A DNA stretch of 64,000 nucleotides from Candidatus Electrothrix communis (GCA_030644725.1 CP130629.1:3425501-3489500), one strand, 5' to 3'; counted from the stretch's first letter, positions 16,530 through 31,352 are shown. Made by a program: numbers and translations. Notes: a model not told the origin generated them from the sequence alone.

Positions 16530-18638
16530 ATGAAAAAGACCCTCCTTGTCCTTGCCGCGCTGGCCATCCTAACAGGTTGCACTATCCTGCTCCTCTTCTT
16601 TTTTCTGCCCTCTCCCCTGCCAGAATCCTTCCCTCCCCCCTGTTCCACCAAAGTCGTGGACCGCAACGGCAAGCTGCTTCGCCTCTTTACCACCAAGGGC
16701 GGCTATTGGCGTCTGCCTGCTCATCTGGAAAGCAAGAACGGCAAAACAGCGGTCGACCCCGAGTTTATCCGCCTTCTGCTGGCCTGTGAGGACAAACGCT
16801 TCTGGTCCCATCACGGGGTAGACCCTCTGGCCATGAGCCGGGCCTTTTTCCAGTTCATCACTCAGGGCCGAGTGGTGTCCGGGGCCTCCACCATCACCAT
16901 GCAGACCGTGCGCCTGCTCCGCCCCCATCCTCGCAACCTTTGGGGGAAGCTCTTTGAAATGCTCCAGGCCCTGCGCCTAGAGCAGCGACTGAGCAAAGAG
17001 GAAATCCTGACAACCTATCTGACCCTGACACCCTATGGCGGCAATATCGAAGGGATTGAGGCGGCCTGCCGTTTTTATTTTCAGAAAAACGCCGCCCGTA
17101 TCACCCCGTCCCAGGCAGCCCTGCTGATCAGCCTGCCCCAGTCCCCGGAACGGCGGCGACCGGACCGCCGACATGAACAGGCCGTGGCAGCCAGAGATCA
17201 ATTCCTTCGCCGCCTGCACAAAGAAGGGCTGCTAACAGCGGAGCAGGTGAAACTAGGCGTAGAACAACCGGTCCCGCGAAAACGAAGCCCGACCCCGATC
17301 TTGGCCCCGCATCTGAGCCAGCGCCTTGCTTCTCGTTACCCAGATCAAGAGGAAATCAGGACCTCCTTGGTCAGACCCCTTCAGGCCCAGCTAGAAACCA
17401 TTGCTCAGCAGGCTCAGAATCGTCTTGGTGCAGACGGACGAAAGACCTTGGCCATTCTGGTGGTGAATAATCAAGGCCGCAAGGTGCTGGCCCATGTGGG
17501 TTCAGGAAATTTCTGGTCCAATCGGATTGACCTGACCAGAGCCCGCCGTTCTCCCGGCTCAGCCCTGAAACCCTTTATCTACGGGATGGCCTTTGAACAG
17601 GGTTTTCTCCATCCAGAAACCCGAATTCTGGATCGCCCAACCCGCTTTGGCAACTACGGACCTGGTAATTTTGACGGTCGCTATCAGGGATGGGTTTCTG
17701 TTCGCGAGGCCTTGCAACGCTCGCTGAACCTGCCTGCTGTGCAGGTGCTGGAGCGGACCGGCCCCCAACGCCTTTTGTCCCGCTTTGCCGGACTCGGCCT
17801 TGCTGTTGACCCGGACAGACCACCCGGCCTCTCTCTTGCCTTGGGAGGTACTGCCGCAAGCCTGGTGGAACTGACTGCCCTCTATGCAGCCTTAGCCGAC
17901 CGAGGACAATACAGGCCCCTCTCTTTCAGCCCAGATGCTCCTGTCCCTTCCGGGCAAAAAATGCTCTCCAGGGCAGCTGCCTGGTATGTGGATGATATTC
18001 TCCGCACCCGACCGCCCCGCTCCGGCGTGGTGTCCAAGGGCATTCGGGGCAGCAGGATCCGCTATAAAACTGGGACCTCGTACGGTTACCGGGATGCCTG
18101 GGCTTTAGGCTATACCCCTGAAGGATATACGGTGGGAGTCTGGATCGGTCGCCCTGACTGGGGCTATGGCAAGGAGACCACTGGTGCTAACTCGGCTGTG
18201 CCGGTGCTGTTTCGGGTCTTTGCCGCTTTGAATACAATCCAGGAGCTGCAAGGAAATCAAGGGGAGGACAAGCGAATAAATAATCGCATCCCTGCCGAAG
18301 TCCTGCTTGTTCGCCATAATCAGCTGCCCCAGTATCTGCAATGGTTTTCCCGAACAGCAGGGCCGGGGCAGAGAGCAAACAAACCAAGGATCTACTTCCC
18401 GGTGGATGGGAGCAGCATGCAACTTGATCAGGAGCCCCTCCTTGCCCTTAAATCCCACGGTGGCACCCCACCCTTTTACTGGCTGGTCAACGGGCGACCG
18501 CTGGGCCGGGAGCATCGGGAGGCGATCACATCCTATACCCCTCAGGGACCGGGCTTAATGCAGATCACCCTGGTGGACAGTCGGGGAAAACGGGATACCG
18601 TCTCGGTGTGGTTGGCAGAAGAAGAGTCCCGCCTATAG
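16530..18638 (+). CDS. pbpC: Penicillin-binding protein 1C (glycosyltransferase/transpeptidase)
   Basis: 702 residues. An N-terminal membrane anchor is followed by the GT51 transglycosylase domain, with EDKRFWSHHGVDP near residue 85 and GASTITMQTVRLL near 130. The transpeptidase domain has the SALK active-site tetrad in RRSPGSALKPF near 340 and KTGTS near 512. A C-terminal BiPBP_C-type domain (IYFPVDGSS onward) is characteristic of PBP1C. The protein polymerises and possibly crosslinks peptidoglycan in the periplasm. No yfhM/alpha-2-macroglobulin gene lies next to it, unlike in many proteobacteria. Confidence 0.93.
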   Translation: MKKTLLVLAALAILTGCTILLLFFFLPSPLPESFPPPCSTKVVDRNGKLLRLFTTKGGYWRLPAHLESKNGKTAVDPEFIRLLLACEDKRFWSHHGVDPLAMSRAFFQFITQGRVVSGASTITMQTVRLLRPHPRNLWGKLFEMLQALRLEQRLSKEEILTTYLTLTPYGGNIEGIEAACRFYFQKNAARITPSQAALLISLPQSPERRRPDRRHEQAVAARDQFLRRLHKEGLLTAEQVKLGVEQPVPRKRSPTPILAPHLSQRLASRYPDQEEIRTSLVRPLQAQLETIAQQAQNRLGADGRKTLAILVVNNQGRKVLAHVGSGNFWSNRIDLTRARRSPGSALKPFIYGMAFEQGFLHPETRILDRPTRFGNYGPGNFDGRYQGWVSVREALQRSLNLPAVQVLERTGPQRLLSRFAGLGLAVDPDRPPGLSLALGGTAASLVELTALYAALADRGQYRPLSFSPDAPVPSGQKMLSRAAAWYVDDILRTRPPRSGVVSKGIRGSRIRYKTGTSYGYRDAWALGYTPEGYTVGVWIGRPDWGYGKETTGANSAVPVLFRVFAALNTIQELQGNQGEDKRINNRIPAEVLLVRHNQLPQYLQWFSRTAGPGQRANKPRIYFPVDGSSMQLDQEPLLALKSHGGTPPFYWLVNGRPLGREHREAITSYTPQGPGLMQITLVDSRGKRDTVSVWLAEEESRL

Positions 18639-18684
18639 GCCAAGACTACAGGAGAAGCAGCTGGAAGGGAGTAGACCAGAGAGG

Positions 18685-18909
18685 TTATCGCTCATCATCA
18701 TTCCGTAAAGCTTCCTCCCGCTCTCTCCGATAATCATCATAGCTCGGTTGCTCCGGGGGAAAGGGATCAGTGGCAGGATGCACAATCTCCTCTCGTTGCT
18801 GCAAACCTCGATACATCCCCTCATAAAAGCCCTCCTTTGAACAGCCGATTAGGGGAAAGGCAAGGGTGAGCAAGAGCAACAGAATAATTTTCTTATTTTT
18901 ATTAACCAC
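18685..18909 (-). CDS. Small lipoprotein, acidic C-terminus
   Basis: About 74 residues if started at GTG 18909, which has GGAG nine bases upstream and overlaps the stop of the preceding gene by eight bases. The longer frame from 18972 would put an unlikely 21 residues before the signal peptide. The N-terminus (NKNKK, then a Leu-rich span ending in LIGC) is a textbook lipoprotein signal. The mature part is short, Tyr/Glu/Arg-rich (YDDYRREREEALRNDDER). Function unknown. It is probably co-translated with the Cys-rich protein before it. Confidence 0.6.
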   Translation of the reverse strand: MVNKNKKIILLLLLTLAFPLIGCSKEGFYEGMYRGLQQREEIVHPATDPFPPEQPSYDDYRREREEALRNDDER

Positions 18910-19159
18910 CTTCACTGTCTCCACAGTCTTCACAAGAGCGGCACCCTTTCTTTTTCGAAAAGCAGTTGACATGATAGCGATACATTTCCTTTTTCTCCTG
19001 GGTGGACAAGCCCTTCACCCATTGTAATTTTTCACCAAAGGGCATCTCTCTTGCTGCACTCAAGGGGCATTCTGGGTTTTTGCCGCCAATCGGGCATTCA
19101 TCAGCCAAGCAGATAAGCTTTACTGTGTATTCCTTCTCTGATAAATCATCATTGCTCAT
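18902..19159 (-). CDS. Small cysteine-rich hypothetical protein
   Basis: 85 residues with eight Cys, including CLADECPIGGKNPECP and CFSKKKGCRSCEDC, which look like metal-binding or Fe-S ligands in a cytoplasmic protein (no signal peptide). A middle segment LQWVKGLSTQEKKEMYRYH is helical. The family is not recognised by name, though small proteins with this spacing are common in Desulfobacterota. Its stop overlaps the start of the small lipoprotein gene. Confidence 0.65.
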   Translation of the reverse strand: MSNDDLSEKEYTVKLICLADECPIGGKNPECPLSAAREMPFGEKLQWVKGLSTQEKKEMYRYHVNCFSKKKGCRSCEDCGDSEGG

Positions 19160-19242
19160 GGGCAGCCCCTTTCATATCAACGGAACTCTTCAAACGGAGT
19201 CGTTCAGGTTTAATCCGCTGAACGACTCAAGATCATCTTTGA

Positions 19243-19695
19243 TTAATGCAGCTTACTGACAAAATGCGTTATTTCCTCATCTGCCATTCGCTCATCAACA
19301 TCAATGAATACACTCTCCGGGTAGCCGAGCTTCGAGTTATAGGTCACGTCAAGCCGGGCAACCTCATCGGTGATGGCCTTTTGGATAACCTGGAACAGTT
19401 CCTCAACGGTCAATAGATCGTCAACTCGTTCCGGCAGAACAGGGTTGTTACCAGGGTAATAGGCTGCTGTGATATCGCCGTATTGTACCGTCACCGCGAT
19501 ATCCTCCTCCGGCGGACAAAAGCACATCCTTTTATAGGTATAGGTGTAATTCGAGAGATGTGCGTTCTTCCACAGGGTATGATTCTTGTTGAGAGCATCC
19601 TGATCCGGGTTGCCTGTGGTGGAGGGCGGCACCGGATGGATGCAGCCAAAAAGCGAGACAACCATAGCCAGTACAACGAGTTGAATAATCTTCAT
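19243..19695 (-). CDS. DUF6174-like lipoprotein
   Basis: 150 residues with a lipoprotein signal peptide ending in LFGC. The segment NYTYTYKRMCFCPPEE followed by VTVQYGDI, and later TVEELFQVIQKAI and VDERMADEEI, match the DUF6174 pattern (a Y-x-Y...R-x-C-F-C core with a C-terminal aspartate-rich strand). Likely an envelope protein of unknown role. Single-gene unit, minus strand. Confidence 0.75.
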   Translation of the reverse strand: MKIIQLVVLAMVVSLFGCIHPVPPSTTGNPDQDALNKNHTLWKNAHLSNYTYTYKRMCFCPPEEDIAVTVQYGDITAAYYPGNNPVLPERVDDLLTVEELFQVIQKAITDEVARLDVTYNSKLGYPESVFIDVDERMADEEITHFVSKLH

Positions 19696-20105
19696 GTCTT
19701 TTCTCCCTTGATGAATGTGAACTGAAAACCTTTTCCCTCAAGTAACTACGGAGGCAAGCAGGGCCTGTCTCCTCCATCAATTGCCCGGAGCCCCCTGAGC
19801 TCTAACGCTCTAACACAGGAATATATTACTACTTACCTCACTCCTCCAGAATTTTCAATCTACTGCTTTAGTGAGATTGTGGCAAGAAGATCACACTTCC
19901 TCCACTTGCCTCCGACTGTTTGGCCTTCATTCGGGACAGGATTTTGAGTGTACCTCCTCATCATCATCCCTTGTTTTTCATTGACTTTTCGTCCTCAACG
20001 TATTTGTTTTATGAGGAACTTTTCTGCTTGATGTTTCCAGGTGTAAAATGTCAGCTGATAAATGAAGCATAGCAGAACGTAAATTCACCAAAGGTGATAT
20101 TGCTC
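19696..20105. other. Intergenic stretch upstream of the CotH-like gene
   Basis: About 400 bases between divergent genes. Apart from AAGGTGA near 20091, which serves as ribosome binding site for the CotH-like gene, I see no gene, repeat or terminator. Confidence 0.35.
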
Positions 20106-21557
20106 ATGAGGATTTTTAGTAAAAATCGTTGTCTTCGCACTCTATCATTTCTCATTTTTTTCCTTCTCTATGCGTTGCAACTGTCGGTCTGGGCCAGCAA
20201 GGGTGAAGATCTTTGGAAACTAACCGAAGAAAAAATATTCAACGGTCAAGTCCATAAAATTTATATAAAGATGAACCAAGCGAGCTGGAACCAGCTCCAC
20301 GACGACGAAAAGCAGCACGGTTGCCAAAAATCTGATGACGTGAAATGGGTGCATGCCCGCTCTTTTGTCTTCGATGACATAGTCTTTAAAAATTCTGCTC
20401 TTAAAGTCAGAGGAAACAGCTCCCGTTGTATTCCGCGCCTTCAATTCAAGGTAGATCTTACCCGCATAAAAAAAGTCTCTTCCCGGCAGGGTAACGAACC
20501 ATGGCATGAGGTTCACTATGACAGAGCCACGAAAAAGGCAATCAAGAAAAGAGACCTCTTTGGTCTGGAATCGTTGAATTTACGTCGCAGTTTTAACGAT
20601 TCAACCTCAGAGAATGATTCAGGAAACGGCATGTTGGCTCGGGAAAGAGTAGCTGCATGGTCGACTGCTCAAGTGGAACAGATTCACTCGACGACCTTAC
20701 GCGGTGCTCCAGTCTACCGTACAGCCTACGCCTTGGTAGAATTTCAGCTCTGCGCAGATGATCAAGATAAGTCTTGCTCTCATCGCTTCCGCCGCGTCTA
20801 TCTCGTGACAGAGTCCATAAACAAAGATTTCTTCCGTATGCGCTATGATGATAAAAAACCGACCTTCTTTGCTATGTCGCAGGCCTGTGCCCTCATGGAC
20901 AACACCGGCTTCAATTTCTACTGTCTGGAACCAAAATACATAGAGGGGAAAAAATTCGACGAGAAAGACAGCAGGCAGCGAGTCACTGCCCAAAATTACC
21001 TGACGGGCCCTAACGGGCTGCGTACCCGCCTGAAAAATGCTGATACCCCGGAGAAGCTCGCACAGGTCTTGGATCTGAACAACATCATGAATTATGCTGC
21101 TGTGGCCACAACCATAGGACATTGGGACAGTGCTTATGGCAATTTCAATAACGACGTACTCTACTTCCACCAGCCAAGCGGCAAGTGGAAACTCATCACA
21201 TGGGATCTCGACAATACGTTTGACTACGACAATAAGGGGGGCCCTGATCGGAGCTATGATTATACCGATGTTGTCAGCTCTCAACGCCCACTGTTTGATA
21301 AACTGTTCAGTTTCCCAACAACAAATGAGAGGACACGCCAACGTATGCGTGACTATTTATCGCTGCTCTATCAAGGAGACGATAAGGGAAGCGGCCTGCT
21401 CCGCGATCGTATTGTATCCGCAAGGGATCAAGAGATATGTCCACTGAATGCCTCGGTCGTGCCAGGAGAACGACAAAATCTACAGCGTGCCCAAGAGATG
21501 CTCGATTACACTCGAGATCGTTACCAGAACCTCAAGGGAGAACTATCTGAGCAGTGA
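20106..21557 (+). CDS. CotH-like protein (putative secreted protein kinase fold)
   Basis: 483 residues from ATG 20106, with AAGGTGA eight bases upstream; the in-frame GTG at 20094 lies inside that site. A signal peptide (FFLLYALQLSVWA) directs secretion. The features of CotH-like proteins are present: LKVRGNSSR near residue 100, NLRRSFNDST near 160, a VYLVTESI segment, NDVLYFHQPSGKWKLITWDLDNTF near 360 and YTDVVSS. The DLD in the last motif corresponds to the metal-binding Asp of CotH kinases. In Bacillus CotH phosphorylates spore coat proteins; in Gram-negative bacteria the substrate is unknown. No partner gene (such as a VTC or DUF4956 protein) is adjacent. Confidence 0.8.
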   Translation: MRIFSKNRCLRTLSFLIFFLLYALQLSVWASKGEDLWKLTEEKIFNGQVHKIYIKMNQASWNQLHDDEKQHGCQKSDDVKWVHARSFVFDDIVFKNSALKVRGNSSRCIPRLQFKVDLTRIKKVSSRQGNEPWHEVHYDRATKKAIKKRDLFGLESLNLRRSFNDSTSENDSGNGMLARERVAAWSTAQVEQIHSTTLRGAPVYRTAYALVEFQLCADDQDKSCSHRFRRVYLVTESINKDFFRMRYDDKKPTFFAMSQACALMDNTGFNFYCLEPKYIEGKKFDEKDSRQRVTAQNYLTGPNGLRTRLKNADTPEKLAQVLDLNNIMNYAAVATTIGHWDSAYGNFNNDVLYFHQPSGKWKLITWDLDNTFDYDNKGGPDRSYDYTDVVSSQRPLFDKLFSFPTTNERTRQRMRDYLSLLYQGDDKGSGLLRDRIVSARDQEICPLNASVVPGERQNLQRAQEMLDYTRDRYQNLKGELSEQ

Positions 21558-21611
21558 TGTCTTCCAACAAACCTAAAAAGATCAAACCGTTGATAAAAAA
21601 AAGAGGTGTTC

Positions 21612-24600
21612 TCAAACTCCAGCGATCCAATGCAGCCATTCCTCCCGAGAGACCTCAAGCTCAGTGAGCAGGCGATTCTCATTATAATACGGGTTATGCT
21701 CCAAGACTGACCGCCAGCGACCCTGAAAGGCTGTTTTTTCATCAAGCCAATCCTCTACTGAAGAGCATCTCCCTTCCGAGCTGGTGTCCGACATCATGCC
21801 AACAGCCTTACAAAACGGGGTAAAAACATGCTCAACTCCTACTGCTCTCAGGCGGAGGCAGAAATCAATATCGTAGAGATATTCAGGGAAGCTCTCTGCG
21901 TCGAATCCCTGCATCTCCCGGAACAACCTGCGTTCCACCATACAGAAATCAAAGGATCGGGCAATGACATTCTGGGGACAGTGGAGACCGTTGAGATGAA
22001 CCGAGCCTTCGGTAAGCAGGGAACGAAAGGCCTCACATGTCGTGTCCGAAAGATCCGGCAGGGCCAGATTATCAAGCTGTTCTTCAGGTCCAGCTACTAT
22101 GCCGCCAACAACGCCGCATCCTTCTGTTTGGGAAGAGCCGAGCAGCGTCTCCAGCCAATCTTTTTCCTGCGGCAAAGTCCCCTGCCCGAGAAAAACAAGA
22201 TGTTCACCAAGGGCGTTTTCGGCAACCCGATTCAAAGCTGCCGCCTCTGTTTCTTTCTCGGCAATCCGATAAAAACTGATCCGGCCAGCCAGCTCTTCAG
22301 GCAAAACAATCTTTAAGTTATCGAAGGGTTCTCGATGCAGGACCATGCAATCAAGATGCGGATAGCCGGTCCTTGCCAATAGCTCCTGCAACCACTCTCT
22401 CGATTTGGGGATATCGGGGCTATCATCAGAAAGACAGATCAGCGCACTGACCTGACAGGTTTCTCGCACCTGCCGCTGTAATCGATAATAAAAGTTCAAA
22501 GGACCGCGCCGGACCTCAGCCTCCATACCTCTCCGCTCCGCAGCATCTCGTAAGGCCTTCAAACCGGCAGCATCAGCATAGTCCTTTTGCTCATGATTGA
22601 TGCTGGTGGAGGTCTCTGCTGCCCGCCATCGGTAGAGCGAGCGGCGAATATGATGAATTCGCTTACTTTGCTCAACGATTTTCAGGGCCAGATCATAATC
22701 CTGGGCACCAGTGCATTCTGCTGACAGCCCCCCTACCTGCTGAAAAAGCAAGCTTCTGGTAACAAAAAAATGGGTGATATAATTATGGCAGAGCAGCAGC
22801 TCAGGATTATAGTCTGACTTGTAAAAATTGGTACAGCGTAGCCCTTTCCAGTCAATGAGTTCCTCATCGCTGTACAGGGCATCTGGGTCAATCCTGTTGA
22901 TCGCCTCAACAACATGGTACAGGGCATCCAGAGTTAGCTCATCGTCATGATCCAAAAAAGCCAGGTATTCTCCGCTTGCCAGTTCTGCTGCCTTATTCGT
23001 TGCCAAAGAAATCCCGGTATTTTCCTCTGAAAGCCTGATCTTTATTCGCCTATCTCTGGCTGCATACTCTTCAAGGAGTGGACGGATATGCGTTGCAGGA
23101 CTGCCGTCGTCAACCAGACAGAGCTCCCAATGCGGATAGGCCTGATACAGAACCGAATGGATGCAGCGGCGCAGCAGCCCTTCATCGGTGTTAAACACCG
23201 GGACCAGAATACTAATGACCGGCTTTATCGGCAGCTCCACGACCTCTTGGCAGGGATAATGACCAGCAAGGACGCCCTGTTCCTGATAGTATTCCAGGGG
23301 GTGGAAAGCGTTCAGAGATTCAGGATAGGTTGCACCGTAAAACTCCGCATCAAAAAGGGCCGAGGGCCGGTATTTTTTGCGCCAGCCTTTCTCTGCATAA
23401 TGGAGGAATAACTCCACATGGGAAAACTCATCCAACTGATACGTTGCCCGGTAAAACTCCGGATCAAAGAGGGGGGTCGGCAGTTGCTCCTCCTCATCTC
23501 CATGCATCCAGAAATGGAGGAGAGGAAATCTCCATTCTTGTCGGACAAGTGGATTTCGCTCGCAATAATACCGCATATCAAAAAACGGCATGGAACTCTG
23601 CTGAGCCTTATTGCCGATATGATAATAATGCTGAAGCGGATTTTGATCGGATTCAAGAAGAGCCGGGTTCTTCTCGACATACCAGGACGGATCAAAGAAG
23701 GGATTAGGACGTTTTCCTTTCTTCCACCCCTGATGCAGATAATGCCCCAGCGGGGTTTGGCCCTTATCTCTGCTTTCCGGGCATTGTTCCGCATAATAGG
23801 TCGAGAAAAAGAGCGGATTGGGATTATTCCCGTTCTCCTGCCCCTGTTCAATATAATGGAGGAGCGGATCTTGTTCTGCTGTCAGCCCATACTCATGACA
23901 GTACCATGCCGCATCAAAGAGCGCGTTGGGGTTACGCCGCTCTTTCCAGCCGTACTCCAGATAATGCACCAAGGGCTTGATGGGGAGCCGGGCAAGTTCT
24001 TGATCGCAGCTATAATAATAATCCGCATCAAAAAGCTTGCTCTGCTTTAGAATTTTACAATGGGCATTGCACAGATAGCGGGCACCCTTAAAACACCATT
24101 TCAGCCTAACCACATATTCTCTGCAACGGCGTGCAAGGCCGGACAAGGGGGATGCTTGGGGATGCTCTGGCACTGTATTCTTCATTTTTTTCAAGAGATC
24201 GGCAAACAGAGGGAGACAGTCCTGGCCAAAGGCCAAGTACTCAACTTCTATAATAAGATGCTGTGAACCTCCAGTCCTGCTCTGTTCAGGAAGGGTCAGC
24301 TGCAATAAGGGGTCTGAAGTGCAAAAAAAGAGGATACCCTCTCGGGAGAAATCAGCTGTATGGGTAAAGGGAACCTCAGTACCGGTTGGCTCTGCCAGAG
24401 AAACAGCATTGACCCGAAGGATCACCTGGCGGTCAGCAGGTCGAAAGACAAAGGCTGGTTTCTGCACCTGCGAAGCAAGGTCGAATTGCAAACGGCGGAC
24501 ACCGGGATCAACCTTTCGTACCCAATCGGGATGGTCTTCTGCTTTGCCGCCCTCGGGTAACAGAACTGCCTGGTGATAAGGTTCGCCAACATCCAGCAGT

Positions 24601-25307
24601 TTATCCACCCAAACCTCTATATTTTGGGCATAGAGGTCTTGATGTTTTCGAAAAATTCGGGCAAAGGTCTCCACCTTATGCTGCCTTGGCCGGGCCCTGA
24701 CCATTGAATCGGCAGCAACTCGGTAATAAAAAAGGATCTCTTTTATCTGAAAGACCTCCCGATTCATTTCCAGCAAAGAAAGCCAAAAATCGTAATCCTC
24801 CCAGCCGTAGACCATAGCCGGATCAAAACCACCCACTGCTTCCCAGTCGCTCTTCCTGAAAAAGGCCGTGCAGAAGATAATATTATCCAGCAGAATCCGT
24901 TGCAGAGAAAACTCCGGCAGCAGCCACTCAGTTGCCACATCGCCGAACAGCTGGGCCTTACAGTAAACAATACCTACTTCCGGGTCCGCATCCAGCACTC
25001 GGACAGCCTGCTCCAAATAGGTCGGGCCGATGCGGTCATCCGCATCCAAGGGCAGGATGTACTCGCCTTGCGCCTCTCTGATGCCGTTATTTCTGGCTGA
25101 TGCCAGCCCCTGATTCCCTGTGTGCAGAACCCGGGTCTTGGGGAAATTCAGCTGCTGAAGATGATTGACAGTGAAGGGATCAGTGGAACCATCGTTGACA
25201 ACGATGATTTCAAAGTCCTGCCAGGTCTGGTCAAGAACGGAATTGATGGTTTCATCAACAAAGGCACCCTGGTTATAGCAGGGAATAACAACGGAAACGC
25301 GCGGCAT
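21612..25307 (-). CDS. Giant multidomain family 2 glycosyltransferase
   Basis: About 1231 residues from the ATG at 25307 (MPRVSVVIPCYNQG); the longer frame to 25394 adds 29 unmatched residues and would overlap msrAB. It contains an N-terminal GT2 domain (DDRIGPTYLE, residues 1-260), a variable linker, then about seven repeats of roughly 40 residues with the pattern F(D/F)..YY......PL.HY...G......P (about 420-720), a second GT2 domain (ISILVPVFNTDEG, FLDHDDELT) and a degenerate third GT-like domain to the end. Such proteins build O-antigen, capsule or S-layer glycans. No other polysaccharide genes are adjacent. The start has no strong ribosome binding site. Confidence 0.85.
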   Translation of the reverse strand: MPRVSVVIPCYNQGAFVDETINSVLDQTWQDFEIIVVNDGSTDPFTVNHLQQLNFPKTRVLHTGNQGLASARNNGIREAQGEYILPLDADDRIGPTYLEQAVRVLDADPEVGIVYCKAQLFGDVATEWLLPEFSLQRILLDNIIFCTAFFRKSDWEAVGGFDPAMVYGWEDYDFWLSLLEMNREVFQIKEILFYYRVAADSMVRARPRQHKVETFARIFRKHQDLYAQNIEVWVDKLLDVGEPYHQAVLLPEGGKAEDHPDWVRKVDPGVRRLQFDLASQVQKPAFVFRPADRQVILRVNAVSLAEPTGTEVPFTHTADFSREGILFFCTSDPLLQLTLPEQSRTGGSQHLIIEVEYLAFGQDCLPLFADLLKKMKNTVPEHPQASPLSGLARRCREYVVRLKWCFKGARYLCNAHCKILKQSKLFDADYYYSCDQELARLPIKPLVHYLEYGWKERRNPNALFDAAWYCHEYGLTAEQDPLLHYIEQGQENGNNPNPLFFSTYYAEQCPESRDKGQTPLGHYLHQGWKKGKRPNPFFDPSWYVEKNPALLESDQNPLQHYYHIGNKAQQSSMPFFDMRYYCERNPLVRQEWRFPLLHFWMHGDEEEQLPTPLFDPEFYRATYQLDEFSHVELFLHYAEKGWRKKYRPSALFDAEFYGATYPESLNAFHPLEYYQEQGVLAGHYPCQEVVELPIKPVISILVPVFNTDEGLLRRCIHSVLYQAYPHWELCLVDDGSPATHIRPLLEEYAARDRRIKIRLSEENTGISLATNKAAELASGEYLAFLDHDDELTLDALYHVVEAINRIDPDALYSDEELIDWKGLRCTNFYKSDYNPELLLCHNYITHFFVTRSLLFQQVGGLSAECTGAQDYDLALKIVEQSKRIHHIRRSLYRWRAAETSTSINHEQKDYADAAGLKALRDAAERRGMEAEVRRGPLNFYYRLQRQVRETCQVSALICLSDDSPDIPKSREWLQELLARTGYPHLDCMVLHREPFDNLKIVLPEELAGRISFYRIAEKETEAAALNRVAENALGEHLVFLGQGTLPQEKDWLETLLGSSQTEGCGVVGGIVAGPEEQLDNLALPDLSDTTCEAFRSLLTEGSVHLNGLHCPQNVIARSFDFCMVERRLFREMQGFDAESFPEYLYDIDFCLRLRAVGVEHVFTPFCKAVGMMSDTSSEGRCSSVEDWLDEKTAFQGRWRSVLEHNPYYNENRLLTELEVSREEWLHWIAGV

Positions 25308-25353
25308 GCTGTAGATCTGGTGGATGAGAGAGTGGAGTGTTGAGGCTGAGGAG

Positions 25354-26478
25354 TCAGCGTTTGATTGCAGGAAAGAGCTTGGTATAGGCACCATAGCCCT
25401 CTTTTTCCAAATCCTCTGCCGGAATAAAGCGTAACGCAGCAGAGTTCATGCAATAGCGCAGCCCTGTGGGCTCTGGTCCGTCAGTAAAGACATGGCCAAG
25501 ATGAGAATCAGCATGTTTGCTCCGCACTTCGGTGCGTACGGAAAACCAGCTTTTATCCTCGCGCTCGACAATATTCTCCGCAGCAAGAGGCTTGGTAAAA
25601 CTCGGCCAGCCTGTACCGGACTTAAATTTATCCAACGAACTGAACAGGGGTTCACCGGAGACAATGTCCACGTAGATTCCCGGTCGAATATTATCCCAGT
25701 AGGTATTATGAAATGCCGGTTCTGTTCCATCTTCCTGGGTAACCTTGTACTGGAGCGGGGTTAAAAGCTTTTTCAACTCTTCCTGGCTCGGCTTTGATTT
25801 CGGGTTTTTAGAGGTCGTTGAAGCTAACATTTTTCCGCCTGTTGGAGCTTCCGGGGCAGCTACGGGTAAAGTTTTCCCCTCCCATAACTCCTCAAGCCGC
25901 TGATCCCGACCGCATTTAAAGCGGTAAAACTTGTATCGGATAGGATTTTTTTCCGCGTAGTTCTGATGATACTCTTCAGCCGGATAAAAGGTGCTGCTCT
26001 GTCGTATCTTCGTGGCAACGGGCTGATCAAGCAATCCAAATTGTTCCAAGGCTGCTTTTGAGGCTTCAGCTGTTTTCTTCTGAATTTCTGTGGTATAGAA
26101 AATTGCTGTGGAATAGGCATGGCCCCGATCACAGAACTGACCGCCTGGATCAACAGGATCAACCTTTTGCCAGAATATATTCAAAAGATCAGCATACGGG
26201 AGCACGGAGGAGTCATAGGTGACCTGAACAACCTCTATATGCCCTTTTTGGATATAATCATCATAGGTCGGATTGACCCCTGTTCCGTCGGTGTAACCGG
26301 AAACAACCTCCTGCACACCGTTGACCTTCTGAAAATCAGCCTCTATGCACCAAAAGCAACCACCGGCAAAGACAGCCTGTTCTGTATTTTGTCCTGCTTG
26401 TCCTGCTTGTCCTGCAAAGGCCTCAGGCAGCATTCCCCAACCTGCGAAAAAAATCATCATCGGAATAAAGGGTTTCAT
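25354..26478 (-). CDS. msrAB: Bifunctional methionine sulfoxide reductase MsrA/MsrB, exported
   Basis: 374 residues. A signal peptide ending around AFAG is followed by a short GQAGQAGQ repeat (a 9-base repeat in the DNA). The MsrA domain has GGCFWC with catalytic Cys41 and EVVSGYTDG; the MsrB domain (about 225-374) has [22 protein letters not shown] and the catalytic Cys in [12 protein letters not shown]. The Cys pairs for MsrB zinc binding are absent. It repairs both stereoisomers of methionine sulfoxide in exported proteins. It precedes the glycosyltransferase on the same strand by about 47 bases, so they may be co-transcribed. Confidence 0.93.
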   Translation of the reverse strand: MKPFIPMMIFFAGWGMLPEAFAGQAGQAGQNTEQAVFAGGCFWCIEADFQKVNGVQEVVSGYTDGTGVNPTYDDYIQKGHIEVVQVTYDSSVLPYADLLNIFWQKVDPVDPGGQFCDRGHAYSTAIFYTTEIQKKTAEASKAALEQFGLLDQPVATKIRQSSTFYPAEEYHQNYAEKNPIRYKFYRFKCGRDQRLEELWEGKTLPVAAPEAPTGGKMLASTTSKNPKSKPSQEELKKLLTPLQYKVTQEDGTEPAFHNTYWDNIRPGIYVDIVSGEPLFSSLDKFKSGTGWPSFTKPLAAENIVEREDKSWFSVRTEVRSKHADSHLGHVFTDGPEPTGLRYCMNSAALRFIPAEDLEKEGYGAYTKLFPAIKR

Positions 26479-26868
26479 GGCGCTGAAAAAGCAAAGGTTA
26501 TGTTGCGATGTGGACTTGCGGGCTCTTTCTCTCTTATTGTAGAGTATAGGCTATCCTCTCTGTAGTTGCAAAACTTTTGTCCCGAGGCGGAAGCTGCCTT
26601 GTCCTTGATTGCGGCCATGTCGATCAGGATAAACAGAGGAACGCTGGACATGCTTGATCGAAAAATAACCTGATATTTTTCTTTACCGTATGTTGATTAG
26701 TATTGACATGTTATAAAACAGGGAATTATGTAATGGGCTCTTCTCTCCGGTTGCGCAAAAATGGGTATTTTTTCGAGAGCTGTACCGCTTAAAAAGAATC
26801 ATACAACATTTCGGTGTAACAAACACGTGACGCAATATGCGAACATAACTCATTAACTTTTATAAAAA
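26479..26868. other. Intergenic stretch between msrAB and the spermidine-synthase-like gene
   Basis: About 390 bases between divergent genes; it contains a candidate plus-strand promoter at 26703-26731 and no gene that I can support. Confidence 0.35.
26703..26731 (+). promoter_or_regulatory. Candidate sigma70 promoter for the 26869 operon
   Basis: TTGACA at 26703-26708 and TTATGT at 26726-26731, spacing 17, lie about 140 bases before the membrane protein gene. Confidence 0.4.

Positions 26869-31352
<4,484 letters not shown>

Noticed and set aside
18972-18972. Upstream ATG for the small lipoprotein
   Set aside because: It would place 21 polar residues before a typical lipoprotein signal peptide and overlap the previous gene by about 70 bases; the GTG at 18909 has a better ribosome binding site.
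20697-21341. 214-codon minus-strand frame
   Set aside because: Antisense to conserved CotH motifs; no start signal.
23312-24050. Long open frames on both strands inside the glycosyltransferase repeats
   Set aside because: They arise from the repetitive codon pattern of the FD..YY repeats.
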